From RGIG3009 sp045578425 (GTDB lineage Bacteria; Bacillota; Clostridia; Oscillospirales; Acutalibacteraceae): a stretch of DNA of 14,331 nucleotides. The position numbers were made by a program, and so were the translations under genes. Shown here piece after piece: positions 6,179-14,331 of the stretch; the stretch's first letter is position 1; every line of letters begins with the position of its first letter. The notes beneath the pieces were generated by a model. That model saw only the letters and a program-made list of their open reading frames with translations. It did not search any database and was not told the DNA's origin. Location of the stretch: assembly GCA_045578425.1 (NCBI GenBank), contig JAZNKF010000015.1, positions 1-14,331 on the forward strand. The letters are read 5' to 3'.

Positions 6179-7363
6179 ATGAATGAGTTTGCGTTAAAAT
6201 ACGAATGTAACCCCAACCAAAAGCCCTCGCGTATTTACATGGAAAACGGCAAGGAGTTGCCGGTACAGATTTTGAACGGCAGACCGGGATATATTAACTT
6301 TCTGGATGCGTTTAATGCGTGGCAGTTGGTGAAAGAACTCAAAGCCGCGTTGGGATTGCCGGCGGTGACGTCGTTTAAACACGTCAGCCCGACTTCTGCT
6401 GCGGTGGGTGTGCCGATGTCCGACACGCTCAAAAAAGCGTGCTTTGTGGAAGACGTTGCGGGGTTGGATGAATCGCCGTTGGCGCTGGCGTATGCTCGTG
6501 CGCGCGGCACCGACCGTATGTGCTCGTTTGGCGACTGGGTGGCGTTGTCCGATGTGTGCGACGTGACCACTGCCAAACTCATCAAACGCGAAGTGTCTGA
6601 CGGTGTGATTGCACCGGGGTATGAGCCCGAAGCGTTGGAAATTTTGAAAGCGAAGCGCAAAGGCGGGTACAATGTGGTACAAATCGACCCCGATTACGTA
6701 CCCGAACCGATTGAACGCAAACAAGTATTTGGCATCACTTTTGAGCAAGGCCGCAACGAGTTCAAAATTGACGAAGCGTTGCTCGAAAACATTGTCACTG
6801 CCAACAAAGAATTGCCCGATGCGGCAAAACGCGACTTGATTTTGGCGCTGATTACGCTGAAATACACGCAATCCAATTCCGTTTGTTTTGCCTATGACGG
6901 ACAAGCCATTGGTGTGGGCGCGGGGCAACAATCGCGCGTGCACTGCACCCGTTTGGCGGGCGGAAAAGCCGATACGTGGTTTTTGCGTCAACATGAAAAA
7001 GTACTTAACTTACCGTTCTTGGATACGCTTGGCAGACCCGAACGCGACAACGTGATTGACGGGTACATCAACAAAAACGAAGAAGATGTGTGTGCCGACG
7101 GTAACTGGCAACAATATTTTAAAACCCGTCCCGAACCGTTGACCGACGCCGAAGCCAGAGAGTTTTTGGACAAAATCTCCGGTGTGGCGCTGGGCAGTGA
7201 TGCGTTTTTCCCGTTTGGCGACAACGTGGAACGTGCGTTCAAGAGCGGTGTTAGCTACATTGCGCAACCGGGTGGCTCAATCCGTGACGATTTGGTGATT
7301 GAAGCGTGTGACAAACACGATATGGTGATGGCATTTACCGGTATGCGGTTGTTCCATCATTAA
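6179..7363 (+). CDS. purH: Stand-alone AICAR transformylase (PurH C-terminal domain only)
   Basis: The 394-aa protein formylates AICAR with 10-formyl-THF to give FAICAR. It covers only the AICARFT part of PurH: LKYECNPNQ (6-14), SFKHVSP (65-71, with the catalytic-type Lys67-His68), SDGVIAPGYE, TQSNSVC, GAGQQSR, SDAFFPF, QPGGSIRD and a C-terminal RLFHH. The N-terminal IMP cyclohydrolase domain (about 200 aa in PurH) is absent, and that step is covered by the preceding purO. Several segments resemble, from memory, the human ATIC transformylase domain more than typical bacterial PurH. TAAGGAG (6163-6169) is the ribosome binding site, 13 bp after purO. In archaea the separate enzyme is sometimes called PurV. 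Function is confident; the symbol is conventional. Confidence 0.92.
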   Translation: MNEFALKYECNPNQKPSRIYMENGKELPVQILNGRPGYINFLDAFNAWQLVKELKAALGLPAVTSFKHVSPTSAAVGVPMSDTLKKACFVEDVAGLDESPLALAYARARGTDRMCSFGDWVALSDVCDVTTAKLIKREVSDGVIAPGYEPEALEILKAKRKGGYNVVQIDPDYVPEPIERKQVFGITFEQGRNEFKIDEALLENIVTANKELPDAAKRDLILALITLKYTQSNSVCFAYDGQAIGVGAGQQSRVHCTRLAGGKADTWFLRQHEKVLNLPFLDTLGRPERDNVIDGYINKNEEDVCADGNWQQYFKTRPEPLTDAEAREFLDKISGVALGSDAFFPFGDNVERAFKSGVSYIAQPGGSIRDDLVIEACDKHDMVMAFTGMRLFHH

Positions 7364-7394
7364 GAGTAAGCAATCAATCCCGAAGGAGAGTACG

Positions 7395-8663
7395 ATGAAA
7401 GTATTGGTAGTGGGCGGCGGCGGCCGCGAACACGCGATTATTAAAAAGATAAAAGAAAACAAGAATGTGGAAAGAATTTTTGCGCTCCCCGGTAACGGTG
7501 GTATTGCCGCTGATGCCGAGTGTGTGGCGGTTGGCGCCAAAGACCTTGACGGTATCGTGCGCTTTGCGGTGGAAAACCGCATTGATTACGCCGTGGTGGC
7601 TCCCGACGACCCGTTGGTGTTGGGCGCTGTTGACCGTTTGACGGCGGCGGGAATCCCTTGCTTTGGTCCCGTGGCGGATGCCGCTATTATTGAGGGAAGC
7701 AAAGTGTTTTCCAAAAACTTGATGAAGAAATACAACATTCCCACGGCGCAGTACGAAGTGTTTGACGATGCGCAAAAAGCGGAAGAATATTTGAAAACCG
7801 CTCCCATTCCCACGGTGATTAAAGCCGACGGTTTGGCGCTGGGCAAGGGTGTTATCATTGCCTTTACCCGCGAAGAGGCGTTGGACGCGGTAAAGGCGAT
7901 TATGCTCGACAAGCAGTTTGGCGAAAGCGGTAGCCAAATCGTGGTGGAAGAATTTTTGGAAGGACCGGAAGTTTCGGTGCTCAGCTTCACCGACGGAGAA
8001 ACGGTGGTGCCGATGGTATCCTCCATGGACCACAAGCGCGCGGGCGATGGTGATACGGGACTGAACACCGGCGGCATGGGTACGGTGGCTCCCAACCCCT
8101 ATTACACCGACGCGATTGCCGAGGAGTGTATGGAAACGATTTTTCTTCCCACCATTCGCGCCATGAAGAACGAGGGAAGAACGTTTAAGGGTTGCTTGTA
8201 TTTTGGGTTGATGCTGACAAAAGACGGACCCAAAGTGATTGAATATAACTGCCGTTTCGGTGACCCCGAAACGCAAGTGGTGTTGCCGCTTTTGGAAACC
8301 GATTTGCTGACCGTGATGCAAGCGGTGACAAACGGTACGCTGAAAGACCAAGAAGTGGTGTTCAAAAAAGGCCACGCCGCGTGTGTGGTGATGGCTTCCA
8401 AAGGTTATCCGCAGGCGTATGAGACGGGATTTGAGCTCACGCTTCCCGAAAATACCGATTGCGAATTTTACGTGGCGGGTGCCAAATTGGACGGCGGGAA
8501 ATTGCTGACCGCGGGCGGTCGTGTGCTGGGCGTGACGGCGGTTGCCGATACGTTGCAAGGTGCACTCGACAAAGCATATGCGGCAGTAGAAAACGTTTCG
8601 TTTGAAAACAAATATTACCGCCGCGATATAGGTAAACGTGCATTGGCTGCCAAGGAGGGATAA
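7395..8663 (+). CDS. purD: Phosphoribosylamine-glycine ligase (GAR synthetase)
   Basis: The 422-aa ATP-grasp ligase joins phosphoribosylamine and glycine. The N-terminal VVGGGGREHAI (5-15) is the diagnostic PurD start. It is followed by a PGNGG phosphate loop, EGSKVFSKNLM at the beginning of the ATP-grasp domain, KADGLALGKGV, DHKRAGDGDTGLNTGGMG (from residue 212), and FGDPETQ (288-294) with metal-binding acidic residues. All expected motifs and the length are normal. GAAGGAGAG (7381-7389) precedes the ATG. Its last codons contain the ribosome binding site AAGGAGG (8652-8658) of purL, 3 bp downstream. The substrate, phosphoribosylamine, is unstable and would come from the unusual PurF-like enzyme of the same operon. 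Confidence 0.97.
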   Translation: MKVLVVGGGGREHAIIKKIKENKNVERIFALPGNGGIAADAECVAVGAKDLDGIVRFAVENRIDYAVVAPDDPLVLGAVDRLTAAGIPCFGPVADAAIIEGSKVFSKNLMKKYNIPTAQYEVFDDAQKAEEYLKTAPIPTVIKADGLALGKGVIIAFTREEALDAVKAIMLDKQFGESGSQIVVEEFLEGPEVSVLSFTDGETVVPMVSSMDHKRAGDGDTGLNTGGMGTVAPNPYYTDAIAEECMETIFLPTIRAMKNEGRTFKGCLYFGLMLTKDGPKVIEYNCRFGDPETQVVLPLLETDLLTVMQAVTNGTLKDQEVVFKKGHAACVVMASKGYPQAYETGFELTLPENTDCEFYVAGAKLDGGKLLTAGGRVLGVTAVADTLQGALDKAYAAVENVSFENKYYRRDIGKRALAAKEG

Positions 8664-8666
8664 CAC

Positions 8667-11600
8667 ATGGTTTATCGGTTATATGTAGAGAAAAAAGCGC
8701 AATTTGCGGGCGAAGCCGCTACCTTGCTCGGCGATGCCAAAAATTTGCTGGGGATTGGCGGGATTACCGGTGTGCGCGTGATTAACCGCTACGACGTGGA
8801 AAATATTGACAAAGAGTTGTTTGAAACGGCAAAAACCACCGTGTTTTCCGAGCCGCAACTCGACGTTATCAGCGAAGAGGCAGAGTTGACTGCGGCGGCG
8901 GTGTTTGCTACGGAATATTTGCCCGGTCAGTTTGACCAGCGTGCCGATTCGGCGGCGCAATGTTTGCAACTGCTGTCGCAAAAAGAACGCCCGCTGGTAC
9001 GTACCGCCCGTATTTATTTGCTTGACGGTACCTTGACCGAGGCGGACGTTGCCGCGATCAAAAAATACGTTATCAACCCCGTGGAATCGCGCGAAGCATC
9101 GCTTGAAAAGTTCGAAACACTCAAAGCGGTGTACGATACCCCTACGGCGGTAGAGACGCTGGAAGGTTTTAACGCGCTGGACAGCGAGGGACTTGCCGCA
9201 TTTGTCAAACAATACGGTTTGGCGATGGATAACGACGATATTGCGTTTTGCCAACAATATTTTATTGGCGAAAAACGTGAGCCGACCATTACCGAAATCC
9301 GCATGATTGATACGTATTGGTCGGACCATTGCCGCCATACCACGTTTTTGACAACCATTGACAACGTGACCTTTGAAGATGCGTTGTTGCAAGCGGCATA
9401 CGACGATTATTTGGCAACACGCAAGGAATTGGGCAGAACCAAGCCCATTAATTTGATGGATATCGGCACACTGGCTGCCAAATATTTAAAGAGCACGGGA
9501 CAGCTTGACAAACTGGATGAATCCGAAGAAATCAATGCGTGTACCGTGAAAATTGAAGTGGAGAACGACGGCAAAAAAGAGCCGTGGTTGCTCCTTTTCA
9601 AAAACGAAACGCACAACCACCCGACGGAAATTGAACCGTTTGGCGGTGCTGCTACGTGTATTGGCGGTGCGATTCGCGACCCGCTTTCGGGACGGTCGTA
9701 CGTGTACGGCGCCATGCGTGTGACGGGTGCGGCAGACCCGCTCAAACCGGTTAGCGAGACCATGGAAGGAAAATTGCCGCAACGTAAAATTGTGACCACG
9801 GCGGCGGCGGGGTATTCCTCGTACGGTAACCAAATTGGTTTGGCAACCGGCATGGTAGACGAACTTTACCACGACGGCTATGCCGCCAAACGCATGGAAA
9901 TCGGCGCCGTGATTGCCGCGGCACCTGCCGAAAACGTGCGGCGCGAACGTCCGCTTGCCGGCGATATTGTGATCTTGCTTGGCGGCAGAACGGGACGTGA
10001 CGGTTGCGGCGGTGCGACGGGATCTTCCAAATCGCATACGCTCGAATCGCTCGAAAGCTGCGGTGCGGAAGTGCAAAAGGGTAACGCGCCCGAAGAACGC
10101 AAACTGCAACGCTTGTTCCGCAACAAAGAAGCCTCCCGCATGATTAAGCGGTGCAACGATTTTGGTGCCGGCGGTGTTTCGGTGGCGATTGGCGAATTAG
10201 CAGACGGCTTACACATCAATTTGGATGCCGTGCCGAAAAAATACGAAGGGTTAGACGGTACGGAACTGGCTATCAGCGAATCGCAAGAGCGTATGGCGGT
10301 GGTGGTTGCCCCCGAAGACGTCGAACGCTTTAAAGCGTTGGCAGATTCCGAAAACTTGGAAGCCACCGTGGTGGCTACCGTGACCGAAGAGCCGCGCCTG
10401 ACCATGACGTGGCGCGGAGCAAATATTGTGGATATCAGCCGCGAATTTTTGAACTCGAACGGCGCGGAAAAACACATTACCATTGCACCCGCCAAACCCG
10501 AAGCGTATGAAAAAGCGGTAAACGGTACGTTTGCCGAAAACTATACCGCGCTGGCAGGGGATTTGAACACCTGCTCCAAACGCGGATTGTCGGAACGTTT
10601 TGACTCGACCATCGGTGCGGGCACGGTGTTGATGCCGTTTGGTGGTAAACATCAACAAACCCCCATTCAAGCAATGGTACATAAAATCTCGATTGAACAA
10701 GGTCACACCGACGATTGTTCGTTGATGGCGTGGGGCTACAACCCCTTTATTGCCGAAAAGAGTCCTTACCACAGTGCCTATTTGGCTGTGGTGGAATCGG
10801 TGTGTAAATTGGTGGCAACGGGCGCCAAGTTTGAAGATGTGTATTTGACGTTCCAAGAATATTTTGAGCGCCCGAACAAAGATGCCAAACGCTGGGGCAA
10901 GCCGCTGGCAGCGTTGCTTGGCGCGTTCCGTGCACAAAAAGAATTGGGTGTTGCTGCCATTGGCGGTAAAGACTCGATGAGCGGTTCGTTTGAAACGCTC
11001 GACGTGCCGCCGACGCTGGTTTCGTTTGCGGTAACGACCGATAAAGTCGGCAACATTGTTTCGCCCGAACTGAAAAAAGCGGGCAACAAGTTGGTGCTTT
11101 TGAAACCCGAATACGACGAAAACGGCTTGCCGAAAACAGAGTCCCTCAAAGCGTTGTTTGAAACCGTGACCAACGCACAGCGCGAAGGCAAAATCGTTTC
11201 GTGCCACACCCCCACCATGGGCGGTGTGGCAGAAGCCGTGCTCAAAATGGCGATTGGTAACGGTTTGGGTGTCGCGTTTGACGCTGCCGTTTCGCTCAAA
11301 GACATATTTGGTTATTGCTACGGTGCGTTCCTCGCTGAAGTGACCGAGGAGATTGGCGGCGTAGTAATCGGTACTGTCACCGAAGAGGCTGTCTTTACCT
11401 ATGGCGGCGAAACGATTGCTTTGGATACGCTCCAAAAAGTGTATGAGGACAAGCTGGAAAGCGTGTTCCCCTGCAACATCCCCACCGAAGGCAAGAAGAT
11501 TGAAAATTATTCCTACACAAACGGTGTGGTGCGCGCCCCTGCGGTGAAAGTTGCCAAACCGAAGGTGCTTATTCCTGTGTTCCCCGGTACCAACTGCGAA

Positions 11601-12353
11601 TACGATTCCGCCAAAGCGGTGCGCGATGCGGGTGCCGATGCGGAGATTTTTGTGATTAACAATCTGACTTCCGAAGGTATTGTTCGCAGTGTCGAACAAT
11701 TTGCCGACAAGATTGCCGAGTCGCAAATTATCTTTATTCCCGGTGGTTTCTCGGGCGGTGACGAACCCGACGGTTCGGGCAAGTTTATTACGGCGTTTTT
11801 CCGCAATGCGGCAATCAAAGAACGTGTGACCGAACTGCTTGACAAGCGCGACGGTTTGATGTGCGGTATCTGCAACGGGTTCCAAGCGCTTATCAAATTG
11901 GGATTGGTGCCGTACGGCAAGATTATGGATACCGACGAGCATTGCCCGACCTTGACGTTTAATACCATTGGCCGTCACCAGTCGCGTATTGTGGCAACCC
12001 GTGTGGCCACCAACAATTCGCCGTGGCTTTCCGGAACGCAAGTGGGCGAAATTTACCACGTGCCGATTTCGCACGGGGAAGGCCGCTTTATTGCCGAACC
12101 GGCAGTGCTGGATGCTTTGATTAAAAACGGTCAAATTGCGACGCAGTATGTGGATTTGAACGGCAACGCCACCGACGACGTGCGGTTTAACCCCAACAAT
12201 TCGATGGCGGCGATTGAGGGTATTGTTTCACCCGACGGCCGTGTGTTGGGTAAGATGGGCCACTCCGAACGTGTTGGCAACGGTCTTTACAAAAACGTTA
12301 TCGGCAACTACGATATGAAACTGTTTGCTTCCGCGGTGAAATATTTTAAATAA
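8667..12353 (+). CDS. purL: Phosphoribosylformylglycinamidine synthase, single-chain type
   Basis: The 1228-aa protein converts FGAR, glutamine and ATP to FGAM. It is a fused form that does not need separate PurS and PurQ, of the kind found in Clostridia and Bacteroidetes (clade II, shorter than the about 1295-aa E. coli enzyme). Two PurM-like halves are present. The first carries ETHNHPTEIEPFGGAAT, with His316 and His318 in the catalytic region. The C-terminal class I glutaminase begins near residue 966 (VLIPVFPGTNCEYDS); its nucleophile is Cys1069 in GICNGFQ, with His1136 and Glu1138 in SHGEGRF. Unlike PurF here, this glutaminase looks fully intact. The ATG at 8667 lies 3 bp after purD; fhs starts 12 bp downstream. 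It is the longest gene in the operon and shows no interruption. Confidence 0.97.
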   Translation: MVYRLYVEKKAQFAGEAATLLGDAKNLLGIGGITGVRVINRYDVENIDKELFETAKTTVFSEPQLDVISEEAELTAAAVFATEYLPGQFDQRADSAAQCLQLLSQKERPLVRTARIYLLDGTLTEADVAAIKKYVINPVESREASLEKFETLKAVYDTPTAVETLEGFNALDSEGLAAFVKQYGLAMDNDDIAFCQQYFIGEKREPTITEIRMIDTYWSDHCRHTTFLTTIDNVTFEDALLQAAYDDYLATRKELGRTKPINLMDIGTLAAKYLKSTGQLDKLDESEEINACTVKIEVENDGKKEPWLLLFKNETHNHPTEIEPFGGAATCIGGAIRDPLSGRSYVYGAMRVTGAADPLKPVSETMEGKLPQRKIVTTAAAGYSSYGNQIGLATGMVDELYHDGYAAKRMEIGAVIAAAPAENVRRERPLAGDIVILLGGRTGRDGCGGATGSSKSHTLESLESCGAEVQKGNAPEERKLQRLFRNKEASRMIKRCNDFGAGGVSVAIGELADGLHINLDAVPKKYEGLDGTELAISESQERMAVVVAPEDVERFKALADSENLEATVVATVTEEPRLTMTWRGANIVDISREFLNSNGAEKHITIAPAKPEAYEKAVNGTFAENYTALAGDLNTCSKRGLSERFDSTIGAGTVLMPFGGKHQQTPIQAMVHKISIEQGHTDDCSLMAWGYNPFIAEKSPYHSAYLAVVESVCKLVATGAKFEDVYLTFQEYFERPNKDAKRWGKPLAALLGAFRAQKELGVAAIGGKDSMSGSFETLDVPPTLVSFAVTTDKVGNIVSPELKKAGNKLVLLKPEYDENGLPKTESLKALFETVTNAQREGKIVSCHTPTMGGVAEAVLKMAIGNGLGVAFDAAVSLKDIFGYCYGAFLAEVTEEIGGVVIGTVTEEAVFTYGGETIALDTLQKVYEDKLESVFPCNIPTEGKKIENYSYTNGVVRAPAVKVAKPKVLIPVFPGTNCEYDSAKAVRDAGADAEIFVINNLTSEGIVRSVEQFADKIAESQIIFIPGGFSGGDEPDGSGKFITAFFRNAAIKERVTELLDKRDGLMCGICNGFQALIKLGLVPYGKIMDTDEHCPTLTFNTIGRHQSRIVATRVATNNSPWLSGTQVGEIYHVPISHGEGRFIAEPAVLDALIKNGQIATQYVDLNGNATDDVRFNPNNSMAAIEGIVSPDGRVLGKMGHSERVGNGLYKNVIGNYDMKLFASAVKYFK

Positions 12354-12365
12354 GGGGATAGAACC

Positions 12366-14042
12366 ATGGCATTTTTATCCGACATTGAAATCGCGCAACA
12401 ATGCGAAATGAAACCCATTTACGACATTGCGCGTAACGCGAAGATTGACGAAAAGTATTTGGAACCGTACGGTAAGTACAAAGCCAAAGTGGATTTGGCC
12501 CTGCTTAATGACAGCCAAAAAGATGATGGCAAATTGGTGTTGGTAACCGCTATTACCCCCACACCCGCCGGTGAAGGCAAAACTACCACTACCATTGGGT
12601 TGGCAGATGGTTTGCGCCGTATTGGCAAAGGGGTTACTGTGGCCTTGCGTGAACCGTCGCTGGGCCCTGTGTTCGGTGTCAAGGGCGGTGCCGCCGGCGG
12701 CGGTTATGCCCAAGTGGTGCCGATGGAAGATATCAACTTGCATTTCACGGGTGACTTCCACGCCATTGGTGCGGCGAACAACTTGCTTGCTGCCATGCTT
12801 GACAACCACATTCAACAAGGCAACGCGTTGCAGATTGACCCCAAACGCATTACCTGGAAACGGTGTGTCGACATGAACGACCGTCAACTGCGTAACGTGA
12901 TTGACGGTTTGGGCGGCCGTATGAACGGCGTGCCGCGCGAGGATGGGTTTGATATTACGGTTGCCAGCGAAATTATGGCGGTGTTGTGCCTTGCCAATTC
13001 GTTGACCGATTTGAAAGAACGTCTTGCGCGTATTGTGGTGGGGTATACCTACGATGACGAACCGGTCACTTGCGGTCAACTCAAAGCACAAGGCGCGATG
13101 ACGGCACTTCTTAAAGATGCGATGAAACCCAATTTAGTGCAAACGTTGGAAGGAACGCCTGCTTTTGTGCACGGCGGTCCGTTTGCCAACATTGCCCACG
13201 GTTGCAACTCGGTCATTGCTACCAAAACGGCTTTGAAAATGGCGGAATACACCATTACCGAAGCGGGCTTTGGTGCGGATTTGGGTGCCGAAAAGTTTTT
13301 GGATATTAAATGCCGCATGGCAAACTTAACCCCCAATGCGGTGGTGGTGGTGGCTACCATTCGTGCGGTGAAAATGCACGGCGGTGTTGCCAAAGCCGAT
13401 TTAGGTGCCGAAAACTTGGAAGCTTTGAAAAAAGGCTTGCCCAACTTGTTGCGTCACGTTTCAAACATTAAAAACGTGTACAAATTGCCGTGCGTGGTGG
13501 CGGTTAACCGCTTCCGGACCGATACCGATGCGGAAGTGGATTGCATTATGGAACAATGCCGCGCACTCGGTGTGAACGTGGTGCTTTCGGACGTGTGGGC
13601 CAAAGGCGGCGAAGGCGGCGAAGAGTTGGCGCGCGAAGTCGTGCGCTTGTGCGAAGAGGAAAAAGGCGATTTTACCTTCTCGTACGAAAGCGAGGATTCC
13701 TTGGAGCAAAAATTGCACAAGGTGGTTACCAAGGTATACGGCGGTGTGGGTGTGAACTTTACGCCCGCTGCCAAAAAACAACTCGACAAGTTAGAAAAAA
13801 TGGGTTGCGGTAATATGCCCGTTTGTGTGGCAAAAACGCAATACAGTTTTTCGGACGACCCGACGTTGCTCGGCGCGCCCGAAGGGTTTACCGTGACGGT
13901 GCGGAATTTGAAAGTTTCGGCAGGCGCGGGGTTTGTGGTAGCGCTCACGGGCGATATTATGACCATGCCCGGTTTGCCCAAAGTTCCCGCTGCTGAAAAA
14001 ATCGACGTGGACGAAAACGGGAAGATTACCGGGTTGTTTTAA
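12366..14042 (+). CDS. fhs: Formate-tetrahydrofolate ligase (10-formyl-THF synthetase)
   Basis: The 558-aa cytosolic enzyme makes 10-formyl-THF from formate, THF and ATP. The N-terminal half has the P-loop TPAGEGKTTT (66-75) and REPSLGPVFGVKGGAAGGGYAQV-type sequence of the family, followed by the long conserved MNDRQLRN and HGGPFANIAHGCNS segments. Length matches FTHFS (about 555 aa). 10-Formyl-THF is the donor for both PurN and the AICAR transformylase encoded upstream, so its place in the operon closes the one-carbon supply. It is one of the genes known to be linked to ZTP riboswitches. AAGGGGA (12353-12359) is the ribosome binding site, 12 bp after the purL stop. A strong terminator follows 11 bp after its stop codon, marking the operon's end. 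Confidence 0.97.
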   Translation: MAFLSDIEIAQQCEMKPIYDIARNAKIDEKYLEPYGKYKAKVDLALLNDSQKDDGKLVLVTAITPTPAGEGKTTTTIGLADGLRRIGKGVTVALREPSLGPVFGVKGGAAGGGYAQVVPMEDINLHFTGDFHAIGAANNLLAAMLDNHIQQGNALQIDPKRITWKRCVDMNDRQLRNVIDGLGGRMNGVPREDGFDITVASEIMAVLCLANSLTDLKERLARIVVGYTYDDEPVTCGQLKAQGAMTALLKDAMKPNLVQTLEGTPAFVHGGPFANIAHGCNSVIATKTALKMAEYTITEAGFGADLGAEKFLDIKCRMANLTPNAVVVVATIRAVKMHGGVAKADLGAENLEALKKGLPNLLRHVSNIKNVYKLPCVVAVNRFRTDTDAEVDCIMEQCRALGVNVVLSDVWAKGGEGGEELAREVVRLCEEEKGDFTFSYESEDSLEQKLHKVVTKVYGGVGVNFTPAAKKQLDKLEKMGCGNMPVCVAKTQYSFSDDPTLLGAPEGFTVTVRNLKVSAGAGFVVALTGDIMTMPGLPKVPAAEKIDVDENGKITGLF

Positions 14043-14053
14043 GAGAATAGTGG

Positions 14054-14085
14054 AAAACGGTACGCAAATCTGCGTACCGTTTTTT
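14054..14085 (+). terminator. Intrinsic terminator of the purine operon
   Basis: AAAACGGTACGCA (14054-14066) and TGCGTACCGTTTT (14071-14083) form a perfect 13-bp stem with an AATC loop; the T-run extends to 14085. Because A residues also precede the stem, it could also terminate transcription arriving from the right. Confidence 0.93.
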
Positions 14086-14123
14086 GTATGTGGTGACGAT
14101 TTGAGGTTTGTGCGTTTGTTTTT

Positions 14124-14203
14124 CTCTCCCTCCGTCTTTTTGCTTCGCAAAAATCCACCTCCCTCGTCAGAGGGAGGCAGGGCGGGAGAAAGCCCCCGCC
14201 CTA
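14124..14203. repeat. Three-hairpin intergenic element, probable dispersed repeat
   Basis: Three inverted repeats follow one another: TTTTTGC/GCAAAAA (14137-14143 with 14147-14153), CCTCCCTC/GAGGGAGG (14158-14165 with 14170-14177) and AGGGCGGG/CCCGCCCT (14179-14186 with 14195-14202). The stretch starts with CTCCCTCCGTC. Its base composition is unlike the coding DNA around it. I recall similar CCTCCCTC...GAGGGAGG blocks between genes in gut Clostridia, where the first hairpin varies, but only one copy is in this window, so repetition is inferred. Confidence 0.6.
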
Positions 14204-14331
14204 CGGTGTTGGTTTGTGATTTTGCAAAATAAAACAAACGAACCGATTACACGAAATGAAAAGGGCAATGTGGGCAAAAATTCTTTTATCCCATGCGTTG
14301 CACATTGTGCAATTTATTGACGTATGCACGA
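14204..14331. other. Intergenic right edge, no gene seen; palindromes and possible start of a promoter
   Basis: No ORF with a ribosome binding site is visible here. The segment is AT-rich and holds two palindromes: ATTTTGCAAAAT (14219-14230) and TTGCACATTGTGCAA (14298-14312). TTGACG (14317-14322) could be the -35 box of a promoter for a gene beyond the edge. Confidence 0.4.

Noticed and set aside
5332..6216. 294-codon open frame on the minus strand across purN and purO
   Set aside because: It spans the whole of purO and the end of purN on the opposite strand, with no recognisable domain; treated as a shadow.
7374..8666. 430-codon open frame on the minus strand covering purD
   Set aside because: It is antisense to a gene with full PurD motifs, and the composition is that of a codon-bias shadow.
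10251..12134. 627-codon open frame on the minus strand opposite purL
   Set aside because: It lies entirely antisense to clear purL coding sequence, its translation is rich in His, Arg and Phe as expected of a shadow of biased codons, and it resembles no family I know.
14050..14320. Small ORFs of 60-70 codons after fhs
   Set aside because: They run through the terminator and hairpin repeat, lack ribosome binding sites and have low-complexity translations.
1..14331. CRISPR array, tRNA or rRNA genes, insertion sequences
   Set aside because: No regularly spaced direct repeats, no tRNA-like cloverleaf or rRNA sequence and no transposase were seen.

Overview
The window holds an almost complete de novo purine operon from a Gram-positive anaerobe, most likely an Oscillospiraceae/Ruminococcaceae-type member of the Clostridia. 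This is inferred from strong AGGAGG-type ribosome binding sites, sigma-A-like promoters, a ZTP (pfl) riboswitch with an intrinsic terminator, a single-chain 1228-aa PurL, a formate-tetrahydrofolate ligase and a gut-Clostridia-like intergenic repeat. No gene is certainly foreign.

Layout. At the left edge lies the start of a minus-strand TrkA/KtrA-type potassium-channel regulator, running off the window. A 137-bp divergent promoter region separates it from a plus-strand thioredoxin gene. Next comes a leader of about 210 bp with a good promoter, a ZTP aptamer and a terminator that shares bases with the aptamer's 3' end. Ten tightly packed plus-strand genes follow: purE, purC, purF, purM, purN, purO (IMP cyclohydrolase of the archaeal type), a stand-alone AICAR transformylase, purD, purL and fhs. 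A 13-bp-stem terminator closes the operon. The last 245 bp hold a three-hairpin intergenic repeat and, near the right edge, a 15-nt palindrome, with no convincing gene.

How the genes work together. Starting from PRPP, the operon supplies PurF-like, PurD, PurN, PurL, PurM, PurE, PurC, AICAR transformylase and PurO. Only PurB, and PurK if one is needed, are missing. Fhs makes 10-formyl-THF from formate, the cofactor of both transformylases (PurN and the AICAR enzyme). ZTP/ZMP, the alarmone that builds up when 10-formyl-THF is short, is the known ligand of the leader RNA class, so the control circuit matches the gene content.

Most notable points. (1) The only PurF has lost the N-terminal cysteine nucleophile and the other glutamine-binding residues (equivalents of E. 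coli Cys1, Arg73, Asn101, Asp127). It keeps an intact PRPP-binding domain and Fe-S-type cysteines, so it may be an ammonia-dependent (or partner-fed) PRPP aminase. (2) Bifunctional PurH is replaced by an archaeal-type PurO plus a separate AICAR transformylase that looks partly eukaryote-like. (3) The ZTP riboswitch drives the whole pathway together with fhs.
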